NCBI GenBank assembly: GCA_036985855.1
Contig: BTQL01000004.1
Span: forward strand, 19,571 to 83,570
DNA length: 64,000 nt
From: B3-G11 sp036985855
GTDB lineage: Bacteria; Actinomycetota; Acidimicrobiia; Spongiisociales; UBA5794
Reading direction: 5' to 3'
The notes under the pieces were generated by a model, which saw nothing but the letters and a program-made list of their open reading frames with translations, ran no database searches and was not told where the DNA came from. Both the position numbers and the translations under genes were made by a program. This document shows, in pieces, positions 42,830-50,876 of the stretch (positions are counted from its first letter, which is position 1; each line of letters starts with the position of its first letter).

Positions 42830-44647
42830 ATGAGACACCGACCCTCACGGCAGGCGCCGACGTGGGTGCCAGATGTCGACACGATCGACAGCGCAAACCT
42901 CACAGCCGCCATGATGTCGCGGGGTATCGGTACGTACGATGAGTTCCATCGCTGGTCCGTCGCGGATCCGGACGGTTTTTGGGCGATGGTTGTTGAAGAC
43001 CTCGAGATCCGATTCGACGAGGAACCGGCGGCTATCCGCGGAAGTGATGATGCCACAGACCCTGATTGGCTTCCTGGGGCTTCATTGAACATCGTGCGAT
43101 CATGCCTGGACCACGACCCCGGTGCTGCCGCCATCGTGGCCGGTTCCCAGGACGCACTCCGGACGGTCTCGGTAGGCGAACTGACAGAGCGCGTAGCCGC
43201 GTTTGCTGGAGGATTCGATCGGGCCGGGTACACCGAGGGCGATGCAGTGGCAATCGTGATGCCCATGACCGTCGAGGCGGTCGTCGCCTATCTCGGAATC
43301 ATCTCGGCGGGTGGTGTGGTCGTATCGATAGCCGACTCCTTCGTCTCGGACGAGGTCGAAACTCGACTCTCGATTACGTCACCGGTCGCGGTTGTTACCC
43401 AGGATCGAGCCATCCGGCTCGGTCGGGTGCTGCCGATGTACGCCAAATGTGTCGAGGCCGGGGCCCCGCCATGCATTGTCGTCGAAACCGGATCAGGGAT
43501 GCCGCTGCGAGACGGGGACATCTGGTGGGACGATTTTGTTGTTCCCGGCTCTGTTTTCGATCCGGTCGCACTGGCTGCATCTGCCCACACGAACATCCTC
43601 TTTTCATCGGGCACGACCGGTGACCCGAAAGCGGTCCCGTGGTCACAGACAACACCCATCAAGGCGGCAATGGATGGTCGGTTTCATCAGGACATTCACA
43701 GTGGTGATGTCGTGGCCTGGCCCACGAATCTTGGATGGATGATGGGGCCGTGGCTCATCTATGCAGCACTCCTCAATGGAGCGACGATCGCGTTGTACGA
43801 CGACGCACCAACGAGCGAAGGTTTCATACGATTCATCCGGAATGCGGGCGTTACAATGCTTGGCATCGTTCCATCGATCGTTGCGGCATGGCGCGGATCC
43901 GGTGTCCTGGCAGAGGGCGACTGGACTGCGGTTCGTGTGGTGTCATCAACCGGTGAGGCATCGAACCCAGATGACTACGACTGGCTCATGCGGGTGGCTG
44001 GTGATGTGCCGCTGATCGAGTATTGCGGTGGCACCGAGATCGGTGGTGGGTATGTGACGGGTACGGTGCTCCAGCCTGCGGTTGCCTCGCGTTTCACCAC
44101 TCCTGCTCTCGGACTTGACATGGTCCTGTTCGATGACGAAGGAGAGCCCGCCGACGAGGGAGAGGTATTCCTCGTACCGCCATCGATGGGGCTTTCGACA
44201 GAGCTGTTGACCGGCGATCACCGGATCGTCTACTACGAAGGCCTCCCGGCATACAACCGACCACTACGTCGTCACGGCGACCAGATGGTGAGAGAGGACG
44301 GTGGCCTTTATCGAGCTCTGGGGAGGGTCGACGACGCGATGAACCTTGGAGGCATCAAGGTCTCGTCCGCAGATCTCGAAGAAGCTATCGGTGACCTCGA
44401 CGGTGTGGCCGAAGTTGCTGCGGTGGCTGTCCCTCCGAAAGGCGGGGGTCCCGATCGACTCGTCGTGTTCGCCGTGCCGGATGATGCGCCCGACGTGCAC
44501 GCACTGCGCGCAGAGATGCAACAGAGGATCAGTGCCACTCTGAACCCGCTGTTCAAGGTACATGAGGTCGTGTTGATCGATGAGCTCCCCCGCACCGCAT
44601 CCCACAAGGTGATGCGTCGTTCACTGAGGGCCGACTACCAGGATTGA
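42830..44647 (+). CDS. AMP-dependent acyl-CoA synthetase (plant AAE17/18-like clade)
   Basis: The 605-residue adenylate-forming enzyme has the P-loop motif ILFSSGTTGDPKAVPWSQ and the acyl pocket turn TNLGWMMGPW. Further motifs are YCGGTEIGGGY and GRVDDAMNLGGIKVSSADLEEA (hinge). The C-terminal catalytic lysine segment is ELPRTASHKVMRRSLR. It converts a carboxylic acid, ATP and CoA to acyl-CoA, AMP and PPi. The N-terminal extension with YDEFHRWSVADPDGFW is shared with acetyl-/acetoacetyl-CoA-synthetase-type proteins and the plant AAE17/AAE18 group. The substrate is not known. The start is set by the leaderless -10 box. Confidence 0.85.
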   Translation: MRHRPSRQAPTWVPDVDTIDSANLTAAMMSRGIGTYDEFHRWSVADPDGFWAMVVEDLEIRFDEEPAAIRGSDDATDPDWLPGASLNIVRSCLDHDPGAAAIVAGSQDALRTVSVGELTERVAAFAGGFDRAGYTEGDAVAIVMPMTVEAVVAYLGIISAGGVVVSIADSFVSDEVETRLSITSPVAVVTQDRAIRLGRVLPMYAKCVEAGAPPCIVVETGSGMPLRDGDIWWDDFVVPGSVFDPVALAASAHTNILFSSGTTGDPKAVPWSQTTPIKAAMDGRFHQDIHSGDVVAWPTNLGWMMGPWLIYAALLNGATIALYDDAPTSEGFIRFIRNAGVTMLGIVPSIVAAWRGSGVLAEGDWTAVRVVSSTGEASNPDDYDWLMRVAGDVPLIEYCGGTEIGGGYVTGTVLQPAVASRFTTPALGLDMVLFDDEGEPADEGEVFLVPPSMGLSTELLTGDHRIVYYEGLPAYNRPLRRHGDQMVREDGGLYRALGRVDDAMNLGGIKVSSADLEEAIGDLDGVAEVAAVAVPPKGGGPDRLVVFAVPDDAPDVHALRAEMQQRISATLNPLFKVHEVVLIDELPRTASHKVMRRSLRADYQD

Positions 44648-44717
44648 CGGTCATGCGGCTGTCTGCGCATCACGCAATCACACGTATCATCCATGCCAGA
44701 GAACGAGGAGGTTCCCG

Positions 44718-45605
44718 ATGGGGGTCGATGCGCCATACGAAGCGCTGAAGGAACGCGTCAGAGGGCTTGACGGCGTTGTGATGGTCATCGGTGATGCCGA
44801 GACAGGAAAAACGACTCTCGCTCGCATGTTGCTGCGCGATGCGGTCGAGCACGGCCGTACGGTGGTCTATGTCGACGGTGATGTGGCTGCGGCAACGGTG
44901 GGACCGATCGGATGTGTCGGGTTGAAGGTGGTGTCATCTCTCGATGACTGCGAGACGCTCCTCGTTCCCGACGAGCTCCGATTCGTTGGGGCGGTCGAAC
45001 CGGATGGAGTCGTCCTGCCACACGTGGTTGCCGTCACTGCGTTGATCGACATCGCCAAGGAGATGGCTGATCTCGTCATCTGTGATACAACCGGCGTGGT
45101 CACTGGCGTGGTTGGCCAGACGCTGAAGTATCACCTTGTCGAGTTGGCTCAGCCGGCGCTTGTCATAGCGATCAGACGTGGCGCAGAGCTCGATCCGGTC
45201 ATCGGCATGCTGAGACGCTTCCTGTCCACGAGAGTCGCAGAAGTCGACCCTCCGGAGGATATTGTCTCGGGTTCCCCGATCGATCGGCAGGACACCAGAG
45301 CCGAAGCTCTGCACCGAAACCTCGGCGATGATCCACCGCGATGGAGGGTACAAACGACGGTGTTCGCCCCGACACTGCCGGACGGATTCGATGTCAGCCG
45401 ACTGGATGGCATGCTCGTTGGCGTCCAGGACGAACGCGGCCGATGCCTTGGTCTCGGAGTGCTCGAACACGTTGATGGAACCGTGAAGGTGGCAACAAGA
45501 TTCGGCGACGAGATGCGGGGCCTCAGACTCGGGTCGATCAGGGTCGATCTGGAAACGTTCGCAACGAGCCGAGTGAGACTGCGCGAGCTGATATTCGGCG
45601 TCTGA
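44718..45605 (+). CDS. Clp1/NOL9-like P-loop polynucleotide kinase family protein
   Basis: The 295-residue protein has a Walker A loop GDAETGKTTLARML and then VYVDGDVAAATVGPIGCVGL. This matches the D-G-D-x-G-x(2)-T-x-G-P strand of Clp1-type 5'-hydroxyl polynucleotide kinases. VICDTTGVVTGVVGQTLKYH gives the Walker B-like Asp and the following Gly-rich turn, and LAQPALVIAI matches the next strand. A C-terminal beta domain (about 205-295) may bind nucleic acid or regulate. Eukaryotic and archaeal members phosphorylate RNA 5' ends; the bacterial role is unknown. GAGGAGG precedes the GTG/ATG region, with ATG at 44718 chosen. A TATCAT -10-like box is at 44686. Confidence 0.72.
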   Translation: MGVDAPYEALKERVRGLDGVVMVIGDAETGKTTLARMLLRDAVEHGRTVVYVDGDVAAATVGPIGCVGLKVVSSLDDCETLLVPDELRFVGAVEPDGVVLPHVVAVTALIDIAKEMADLVICDTTGVVTGVVGQTLKYHLVELAQPALVIAIRRGAELDPVIGMLRRFLSTRVAEVDPPEDIVSGSPIDRQDTRAEALHRNLGDDPPRWRVQTTVFAPTLPDGFDVSRLDGMLVGVQDERGRCLGLGVLEHVDGTVKVATRFGDEMRGLRLGSIRVDLETFATSRVRLRELIFGV

Positions 45606-45693
45606 GCTCGCTCCGCTCCGCGGCCTCCTTCAGGTGCACATCGATCCCACGCGATGATGGTCGGGGGCACACCGTGGACAACGAAGGAATGCG

Positions 45694-45917
45694 ATGATTC
45701 TGGAGCTGCGACCGGCAACGGTGAACGATACGTCGCGGCAGTTGTGGCGCATGCCCGTGAGACCTTCGAGCACCGCCGACTTCGCGTGACCATCGCCTGG
45801 GGTAACGAGCGGGCGTTTCGCGTGTGGTCCGGCGTGGGGTTCGTCGAGGTCGTCCGCTTCGTCTCATCGCGCACAGTTATGGGAACGAACGAGTTCGTCG
45901 TGCTCGAGTTCGCGTGA
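45694..45917 (+). pseudogene. GNAT acetyltransferase remnant, internally deleted and frameshifted
   Basis: GAAGGA and an ATG at 45694 begin MILELRPATVNDT, a normal GNAT N-terminus, but this frame stops at 45789. The C-terminal part of a GNAT domain (VVAHARETF, LRVTIAWGNERAFRVW, GVGFVEVVRF) continues in another frame to 45917. Together they lack most of the core, including the acetyl-CoA loop. The gene is therefore a broken remnant. It is the only gene-like content in the 375-bp gap between 45605 and 45981. Confidence 0.7.
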
Positions 45918-45980
45918 GCTGCGCGGCGCTTATTGCCGATGACAGGGTGCGGCCCTTGAGATCGAGGTCCCGACGAGGTC

Positions 45981-47174
45981 CTACACACTCTCCAGAAGGA
46001 CAGCCGTTCCGAGTCCAGAGCCCGCGGGCACCGTCGCCCCTCCGAAGTCAAGGTCACGCTGCTTCAGCGCTTTGGCGAGGTGCACCGAGATTCTCAGGCC
46101 CGACATGCCGACGGGATGCCCCAGTGCAACAGATCCTCCGTCGACGTTCAGCCTTTCCCGATCCCAGCCACCCTTCTCCTCGCACGCGAGGAGCTGCACA
46201 GCAAAACCCTCGTTGCATTCGATGAGGTCGAGATCGTCCAGGGTTCTGTCCGCTCCGGAGAGCGCTGCGTTGAGGGCGTCGACACAGGAGTAACCCATGA
46301 GATTCGGGTCGCACCCGACCATGGCCGTTCCCTCTGTGACGATGCGGGCGAGAGGCTCGAGATTGTGCTTGTTCATCGCGTCGGCGCTCGCGATGATCGC
46401 CGCTGCTGCGCCGTCGTTGATCGTGGCGGCATTTCCCGCAGTGATGACACCACCAGGCTGAACGCTCCGAAGTTCGCCAAGGATCTCAACGGTCGACCCG
46501 GCGCGTGGGTTCTCGTCGACGTCGAAGATCATCGATCCGCGCCTCAAAGGCACCTTGATCGGCACGATCTCATCGGTGAAGCGGCCGTCGGCGATGGCGG
46601 CGAGCGCTCGTTCGTGGGACACGATGGCGTATTCATCCATCTGACGTCTGGAGATGCCGTCGACCTCGGCGTGATGTTCGGCGACATCGATCATGTAGTT
46701 GGCGTCGCCCCACATCCCGGACCCCGCCAGGGTGCACTCGCGTAACGTGTCGAGAAACGCACCGCTTCCGAGCCGGTGCCCCCATCGAGAACCCGGCACC
46801 ATGTGCGGGGCGTTACTCATCGATTCGAGTCCGAGAACCATCACCATGTCGGCCGCACCGATAGCGATCTGATAGGTCGCCTGGATCAGGGCGGCCATCG
46901 ATGAACAGCACTGCATGTTGATCGTGAAGGCTGGCACGCCCTCGGGTACCCCGACGCGCATACCGACGATACGCGCCGGGTTCGATTCGGTCATGTCCTG
47001 AAGAACCATCCCCGCGATGATGAGATCGAGCGCCCCCGCATCGACGTTCACTCGATCGAGCAGCGAGGCGGCCACGTCGGACCCGAACTCGGTCGCCCGC
47101 AGAGGTTTCAGCGAACCTCCGAACTTGCCTATGGGACTCCTCAGACCTTCGATGAGGAACACATCTCTGCCCAC
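45981..47174 (-). CDS. Thiolase-family enzyme lacking the C-terminal catalytic cysteine
   Basis: The 397-residue protein is thiolase-like. The nucleophile Cys is in INMQCCSSMAALIQA and the catalytic His is in GHPVGMSG. The usual NEAFA is NEGFAVQLL. The final segment, where thiolases have a Cys (CxGGGxG), reads GGATVPAGSGLGTAVLLES, with no Cys. It may act as a 3-ketoacyl-CoA thiolase with altered proton transfer, or as a condensing or hydrolysing relative. The start is GTG at 47174 after GGGAG. It is divergent from the mutase operon and shares the region with the palindromic operator, so it likely belongs to the same pathway. Confidence 0.85.
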   Translation of the reverse strand: MGRDVFLIEGLRSPIGKFGGSLKPLRATEFGSDVAASLLDRVNVDAGALDLIIAGMVLQDMTESNPARIVGMRVGVPEGVPAFTINMQCCSSMAALIQATYQIAIGAADMVMVLGLESMSNAPHMVPGSRWGHRLGSGAFLDTLRECTLAGSGMWGDANYMIDVAEHHAEVDGISRRQMDEYAIVSHERALAAIADGRFTDEIVPIKVPLRRGSMIFDVDENPRAGSTVEILGELRSVQPGGVITAGNAATINDGAAAAIIASADAMNKHNLEPLARIVTEGTAMVGCDPNLMGYSCVDALNAALSGADRTLDDLDLIECNEGFAVQLLACEEKGGWDRERLNVDGGSVALGHPVGMSGLRISVHLAKALKQRDLDFGGATVPAGSGLGTAVLLESV

Positions 47175-47188
47175 GGTGCTCTCCCTTG

Positions 47189-47232
47189 TTGCTTATGCTG
47201 TCGGCGATATTTATAATAACGGACGTTCGTTA
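47189..47232 (+). promoter_or_regulatory. Divergent promoter with near-perfect palindromic operator
   Basis: TTGCTT (47189-47194), a 17-bp spacer and a perfect TATAAT (47212-47217) drive the mutase operon. TAACGGACGTTCGTTA (47217-47232), a 16-bp palindrome with one mismatched pair, overlaps the -10 box and start point. TATTAT on the minus strand serves the thiolase. This is a fitting site for the operon's TetR-family protein. Confidence 0.65.
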
Positions 47233-47271
47233 GATGTACAATCGCGACGGAGACGGAAAGGAGACTCGACC

Positions 47272-48990
47272 GTGTCCGATGACGCAAGCGAGGCTCGATT
47301 GAGAGAGCTCTCAGCGCAATGGCAGGCCGAGTACGAGAAACTCGTTGTGAAGTTTGGCGATGCCGCTCCCAAGCGGGCGACGAATCCGACGACACACTCA
47401 GGTCTCCCTCTCAAGTCGGCCTATTTCCCCCATGACGTCGCAGAGCTCGACCTGGTCGAGGCCCCCGGTGCGTACCCGTTCACACGAGGGAATCTGGCTG
47501 CGCAATACCAGCTGATGCACTGGGCCAACCAGCCGGTCATCGGTTACGGGCTGCCGGAGGACACGAGGGATCGCATGGATTCCCTCGCCGAACAGGGCAT
47601 GGTCGGCTACTTCGGCCAGCGGTTCTACAACCTCGTCTACGACCTGGTTTCCCACGAGGGCCTCGACCCGGACCATCCCGCAGCGAGGGGCCGCGTCGGT
47701 CAGGCCGGAATGGGCGTGTACTCGAAGGCCGATATGGCCCGACTGTTCACAGGGATGGATCTGACGAAGATGAACGTCGTCCACATCTCGTATTACCAGG
47801 TGGTACCGGCCCTCGCGCAGTACATCGCCCTTGCCGAGGATCAGGGGCTGACACCCGATCAGCTGCGCGGGAACTCGATGAACTGGTACCACCAGTCCGC
47901 TTATGTCGGCATGAGCGCCTTTCCACCACGCCAGGGCCACCGGCTGGCAGTCGACCTGATCCAATACTGCACCAGGGAAATGCCCAGGTGGAACACCACC
48001 AACTTCTTCGGATACGGTGCGGAGGAGGCCGGAGGGACCGCGGTCGAAGAGATTGCGTTCATGCTCGCCTACGGCATCGATCTGGTGCGAGCATGCATCG
48101 CGTCTGGGCTCACGGCCGACGAGGTGCTGCCACGCTTCGGTTTCCAGGTCGCCCAGGCGAATGACTTCTTCGAGGAGATCTGCAAGATTCGCGCGCTACG
48201 ACAGATCTGGGCGACAACCATGAAGGAACGATTCGGAGCGGAGAATCTCCGGTCGATGCATGTACGTATCCACACGCACACGTCTGGCGTATCCCTGACG
48301 GCCCAACAGCCTCTCGTGAACCTGATCAGGACGACGCTGCACGCTTTCGGGGCAGCGTTGTCCGGTGTGCAAGCGATGGAGGTGTCCGCCTACGACGAGG
48401 CCTACGCCCTCCCGACGGAGGAGGCGGCAACCCTCGCCCTGCGCGTCCAGCAGGTGATCCAGGAGGAGACCAACATCACGTCGGTTTCCGATCCTCTCGC
48501 CGGGTCCTACTACGTTGAATCGTTGACCAGCCAGCTCGCAGAAGCTGCGCTCGAACTCGTAGAGCAGATCGAGGCACAGGGAGGTTACATAGCCGCTCAG
48601 GAATCTGGTTGGCTTCGGCGACGGATTGAGACGTCCGCAGAACGCTGGCGAGATCTCATCGATTCTGGTGAGCGTTCCGTTGTGGGACTGAACAAGTACC
48701 AGACCGACGGGCCGCCCCCAACGGATCTCTTTGTGGTTGAGTCCGAGGTCGAGCAGATCGCAGTCAAACGCATCAAGGAACTCCGGGCCAACAGGGACAA
48801 CGACCGGTGGGAGAGGGCTATGTGCGAGTACGCAGAGGCCGCGGAGGAGCTGGCCACGAAGGACTATGCCGACATCGACGGCAGTCTCATGGAAGCGGCT
48901 ATCGACGCTGCGCGAGCAGACGCCACGACAGGAGAGATGATGGGTGTCCTCAAGAGCGCCCTGGGATGGACGGCACCACATGAGTATTGA
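47272..48990 (+). CDS. B12-dependent acyl-CoA mutase large subunit, unusual active site
   Basis: The 572-residue protein is homologous to the large chain of methylmalonyl-CoA mutase-type enzymes (TIM barrel without the B12 domain). Conserved parts are GAYPFTRGN (residues 66-74), HTHTSGVSLTAQ (334-345), YDEAYALPTEEA and DPLAGSYYVE. By manual alignment the substrate-site residues differ from known mutases. Methylmalonyl-CoA mutase Tyr89 is Val89 here, the QNDxLKE Gln is Met203, and the His of GYHxxEAG is Gly249 (FFGYGAEEAG). The carboxylate-binding Arg is kept as Arg224. The enzyme should rearrange a carbon skeleton with adenosylcobalamin, but on a different acyl-CoA. The start is GTG at 47272 after GGAAAGGAG. 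It overlaps the small subunit by 11 bp. Confidence 0.88.
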   Translation: MSDDASEARLRELSAQWQAEYEKLVVKFGDAAPKRATNPTTHSGLPLKSAYFPHDVAELDLVEAPGAYPFTRGNLAAQYQLMHWANQPVIGYGLPEDTRDRMDSLAEQGMVGYFGQRFYNLVYDLVSHEGLDPDHPAARGRVGQAGMGVYSKADMARLFTGMDLTKMNVVHISYYQVVPALAQYIALAEDQGLTPDQLRGNSMNWYHQSAYVGMSAFPPRQGHRLAVDLIQYCTREMPRWNTTNFFGYGAEEAGGTAVEEIAFMLAYGIDLVRACIASGLTADEVLPRFGFQVAQANDFFEEICKIRALRQIWATTMKERFGAENLRSMHVRIHTHTSGVSLTAQQPLVNLIRTTLHAFGAALSGVQAMEVSAYDEAYALPTEEAATLALRVQQVIQEETNITSVSDPLAGSYYVESLTSQLAEAALELVEQIEAQGGYIAAQESGWLRRRIETSAERWRDLIDSGERSVVGLNKYQTDGPPPTDLFVVESEVEQIAVKRIKELRANRDNDRWERAMCEYAEAAEELATKDYADIDGSLMEAAIDAARADATTGEMMGVLKSALGWTAPHEY

Positions 48991-49399
48991 GATCGCACCG
49001 GGCGAGCCCATCCGGGTTCTGCTAGCCAAACCAACACATGACTGCCACGATCGCGGCGTTCGCCTTGTTGCAAAGAAGATGCGAGATGCAGGCTTCGAGG
49101 TCATCTTCATCAACTTCCTCCTACCCGAGGAGGTGGTGCAGGCTGCCGTCGACGAGGACGTCCATGTGGTCGGCGTCTCGACATCCGCAGGAGGCCACCT
49201 TCCCATCTTCGAAGACGTCATCGCCGGACTTGCTTCCCAGGGTCGAGGCGACGCGGTCGTGATCGCTGGTGGTGTGATTCCGCCAGGGGATGAGACGACA
49301 CTGCGGGGTTGGGGTGTCGAGGCGATCTTCGGCCCCGGCACCAACGCGGCCCAGGCGATCGAGATGATCAGGGCGCGGCTCACTCCGGTTTCGCCATGA
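48980..49399 (+). CDS. B12-binding small subunit of acyl-CoA mutase
   Basis: The 139-residue protein is a complete cobalamin-binding domain. It has VLLAKPTHDCHDRGVRLVA with the DxHxxG motif, whose His binds cobalt from below. VVGVSTSAGGHLPIF and VIAGGVIPPGDE form the rest of the B12 cradle. It pairs with the large subunit just upstream, as HcmB or IcmB does in 2-hydroxyisobutyryl-CoA and isobutyryl-CoA mutases. The ATG lies inside the end of the large-subunit gene (11-bp overlap), and the stop overlaps the next gene (ATGA), so synthesis is tightly coupled. Confidence 0.93.
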   Translation: MSIEIAPGEPIRVLLAKPTHDCHDRGVRLVAKKMRDAGFEVIFINFLLPEEVVQAAVDEDVHVVGVSTSAGGHLPIFEDVIAGLASQGRGDAVVIAGGVIPPGDETTLRGWGVEAIFGPGTNAAQAIEMIRARLTPVSP

Positions 49400-50307
49400 G
49401 GTCGCCAAGAAAAGTCGCCATCATCGGTGGCGGAGGTGTTATGGGTCACGGCATCGCGCTTGCCTGCCTGCAACACTCCGATGCAGATGTCTCGATCATC
49501 TCCCGCCGAGAAGAATCCGTTGAGCGTGGGCTCGACCTCATTCTCGAAGGTCGGTTTGGGCTTGCCCGAGGCGTTGAAAAGGGTCGCCTCACCGCGGAGC
49601 AGGCCGCGGACGCGAGGTCGCGTCTGTCGGGCACCGTCAACTACGAGGAAGGGCTGTCCGGTGCCGATCTCGTCTTCGAGACCGTGCCGGAGGTCCTCGA
49701 CATCAAACACGAGGTCCTGCGTGAGGCCGAGCGCTGCGCATCGGACGACGCGGTGCTCGCCACGAACACCTCATCGATCCTGATCGCAGAACTGGCTGCT
49801 CCCCTTGACGACCCGAGCCGGCTCGTTGGCACCCATTGGTTCTATCCCGCGAACATCCTCCCGCTCGTTGAGGTGGCTCGCAGTGCGTTCGTCGATGAGA
49901 ACGCCCTCACCGGTGTTGTCGCATACCTAGGCACGATCGGAAAGCGGCCCGTGGTGGTGAAGGACTCCCCGGGGTTCTTCATGACGCGTTTCATCAACAA
50001 CTTCCTGGCCGAGGCCATCCGGCTGGTGGAACTCGGGATCGCGGGTCCTGCGGAGATCGATGAGATGGTCAAGACGGGGCTCGGCTGGCCCATGGGTGTG
50101 TTTGAACTTCTCGACGCTTCGAGTTTCGAAGCCTTCTACCACGCCCAGGAATACCTCCACGAGACGTGCGGCGAACGGTATGCCGTACCGCCGCTCGCAC
50201 GTCAAGCGTTCTCCGCCGGATACCTCGGTTCCAAAGACCTCAAGCCTGGAAGCCGGGGCGGTTGGTACGACTTCCTCGGTGTCGAGAAGACAGAGGGCAC
50301 AGCTTGA
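49396..50307 (+). CDS. 3-hydroxyacyl-CoA dehydrogenase
   Basis: The 303-residue NAD-dependent enzyme has the Rossmann motif VAIIGGGGVMGHGIALACLQ and FETVPEVLDIKHEVL. TNTSSILIAEL and GTHWFYPANILPLVEV follow; the His is catalytic, and HFFNP of the family reads HWFYP. SPGFFMTRFINNFLAEA and one C-terminal helical domain come last. It oxidises a 3-hydroxyacyl-CoA to the 3-ketoacyl-CoA, which would suit a thiolase step next. Position after the mutase suggests that the mutase product carries, or leads to, a 3-hydroxy group (inference). The ATGA overlap gives translational coupling. Confidence 0.92.
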   Translation: MRSPRKVAIIGGGGVMGHGIALACLQHSDADVSIISRREESVERGLDLILEGRFGLARGVEKGRLTAEQAADARSRLSGTVNYEEGLSGADLVFETVPEVLDIKHEVLREAERCASDDAVLATNTSSILIAELAAPLDDPSRLVGTHWFYPANILPLVEVARSAFVDENALTGVVAYLGTIGKRPVVVKDSPGFFMTRFINNFLAEAIRLVELGIAGPAEIDEMVKTGLGWPMGVFELLDASSFEAFYHAQEYLHETCGERYAVPPLARQAFSAGYLGSKDLKPGSRGGWYDFLGVEKTEGTA

Positions 50308-50876
50308 CCAAGCCAACTGCGGCCAACCGAAGGGAACAGCTACTCGAAGCGGCTGCTGCCTGCTTTTCCCGGGAGGGATACGATGCAGCATCGATGCGTG
50401 CGATTGCCGACGAGGCGGGGATGCGCACCGCGTCGATCTACTACCACTTCAACGGCAAGGACGACCTGCTCGTGGCAGTCCACGAGGAGGCGCTCAACCG
50501 GATTCGAGAGGCCACCCGTGGGGCGCTCCGCGACATCGATGATCCATGGGAACGGCTCGAAGCAGCCTCCGCTGCCCACCTGGAGATCCTCCTCACTGGT
50601 GGGACCTTCTTCAAAGCCGTCATGCAGCACGTGCCGCACAAGGTCGAAGGGCGCGAGCTGATCTTCAAACTTCGAGATGACTACGAGAACATCTTCACCG
50701 ACCTCGTTGCGGCCCTGGAGCTCCCGCCGGACACCGAGCGGGAAACGTTTCGTTTGATGCTGCTGGGAGCGATGAACTGGACCTTCACATGGTGGCGTCC
50801 CCGAAAAGGTCCGGCGCCCGACGTCCTAGCCTCCAGTTTCATTCACAATCTCCGATCCCGCCTCGACGTCTCGTGA
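50304..50876 (+). CDS. TetR-family transcriptional regulator
   Basis: The 190-residue protein has a canonical TetR helix-turn-helix near its N-terminus: REQLLEAAAACFSREG then SMRAIADEAGMRTASIYYHF and DDLLVAVHEEAL. The helical ligand domain (about 55-190) is large enough for an acyl-CoA. The TTG start overlaps the dehydrogenase stop (TTGA). Because it lies within the mutase operon and the divergent promoter has a 16-bp palindrome over the -10 box, it is the likely local repressor (inference). The inducer may be a pathway acyl-CoA. Confidence 0.9.
   Translation: MTKPTAANRREQLLEAAAACFSREGYDAASMRAIADEAGMRTASIYYHFNGKDDLLVAVHEEALNRIREATRGALRDIDDPWERLEAASAAHLEILLTGGTFFKAVMQHVPHKVEGRELIFKLRDDYENIFTDLVAALELPPDTERETFRLMLLGAMNWTFTWWRPRKGPAPDVLASSFIHNLRSRLDVS

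Noticed and set aside
48196..49710. Long open frame (504 codons) on the minus strand across the mutase and dehydrogenase genes
   Set aside because: It is antisense to three well-supported overlapping genes, has no recognisable domain and arises from GC-biased third positions; it is a shadow frame.
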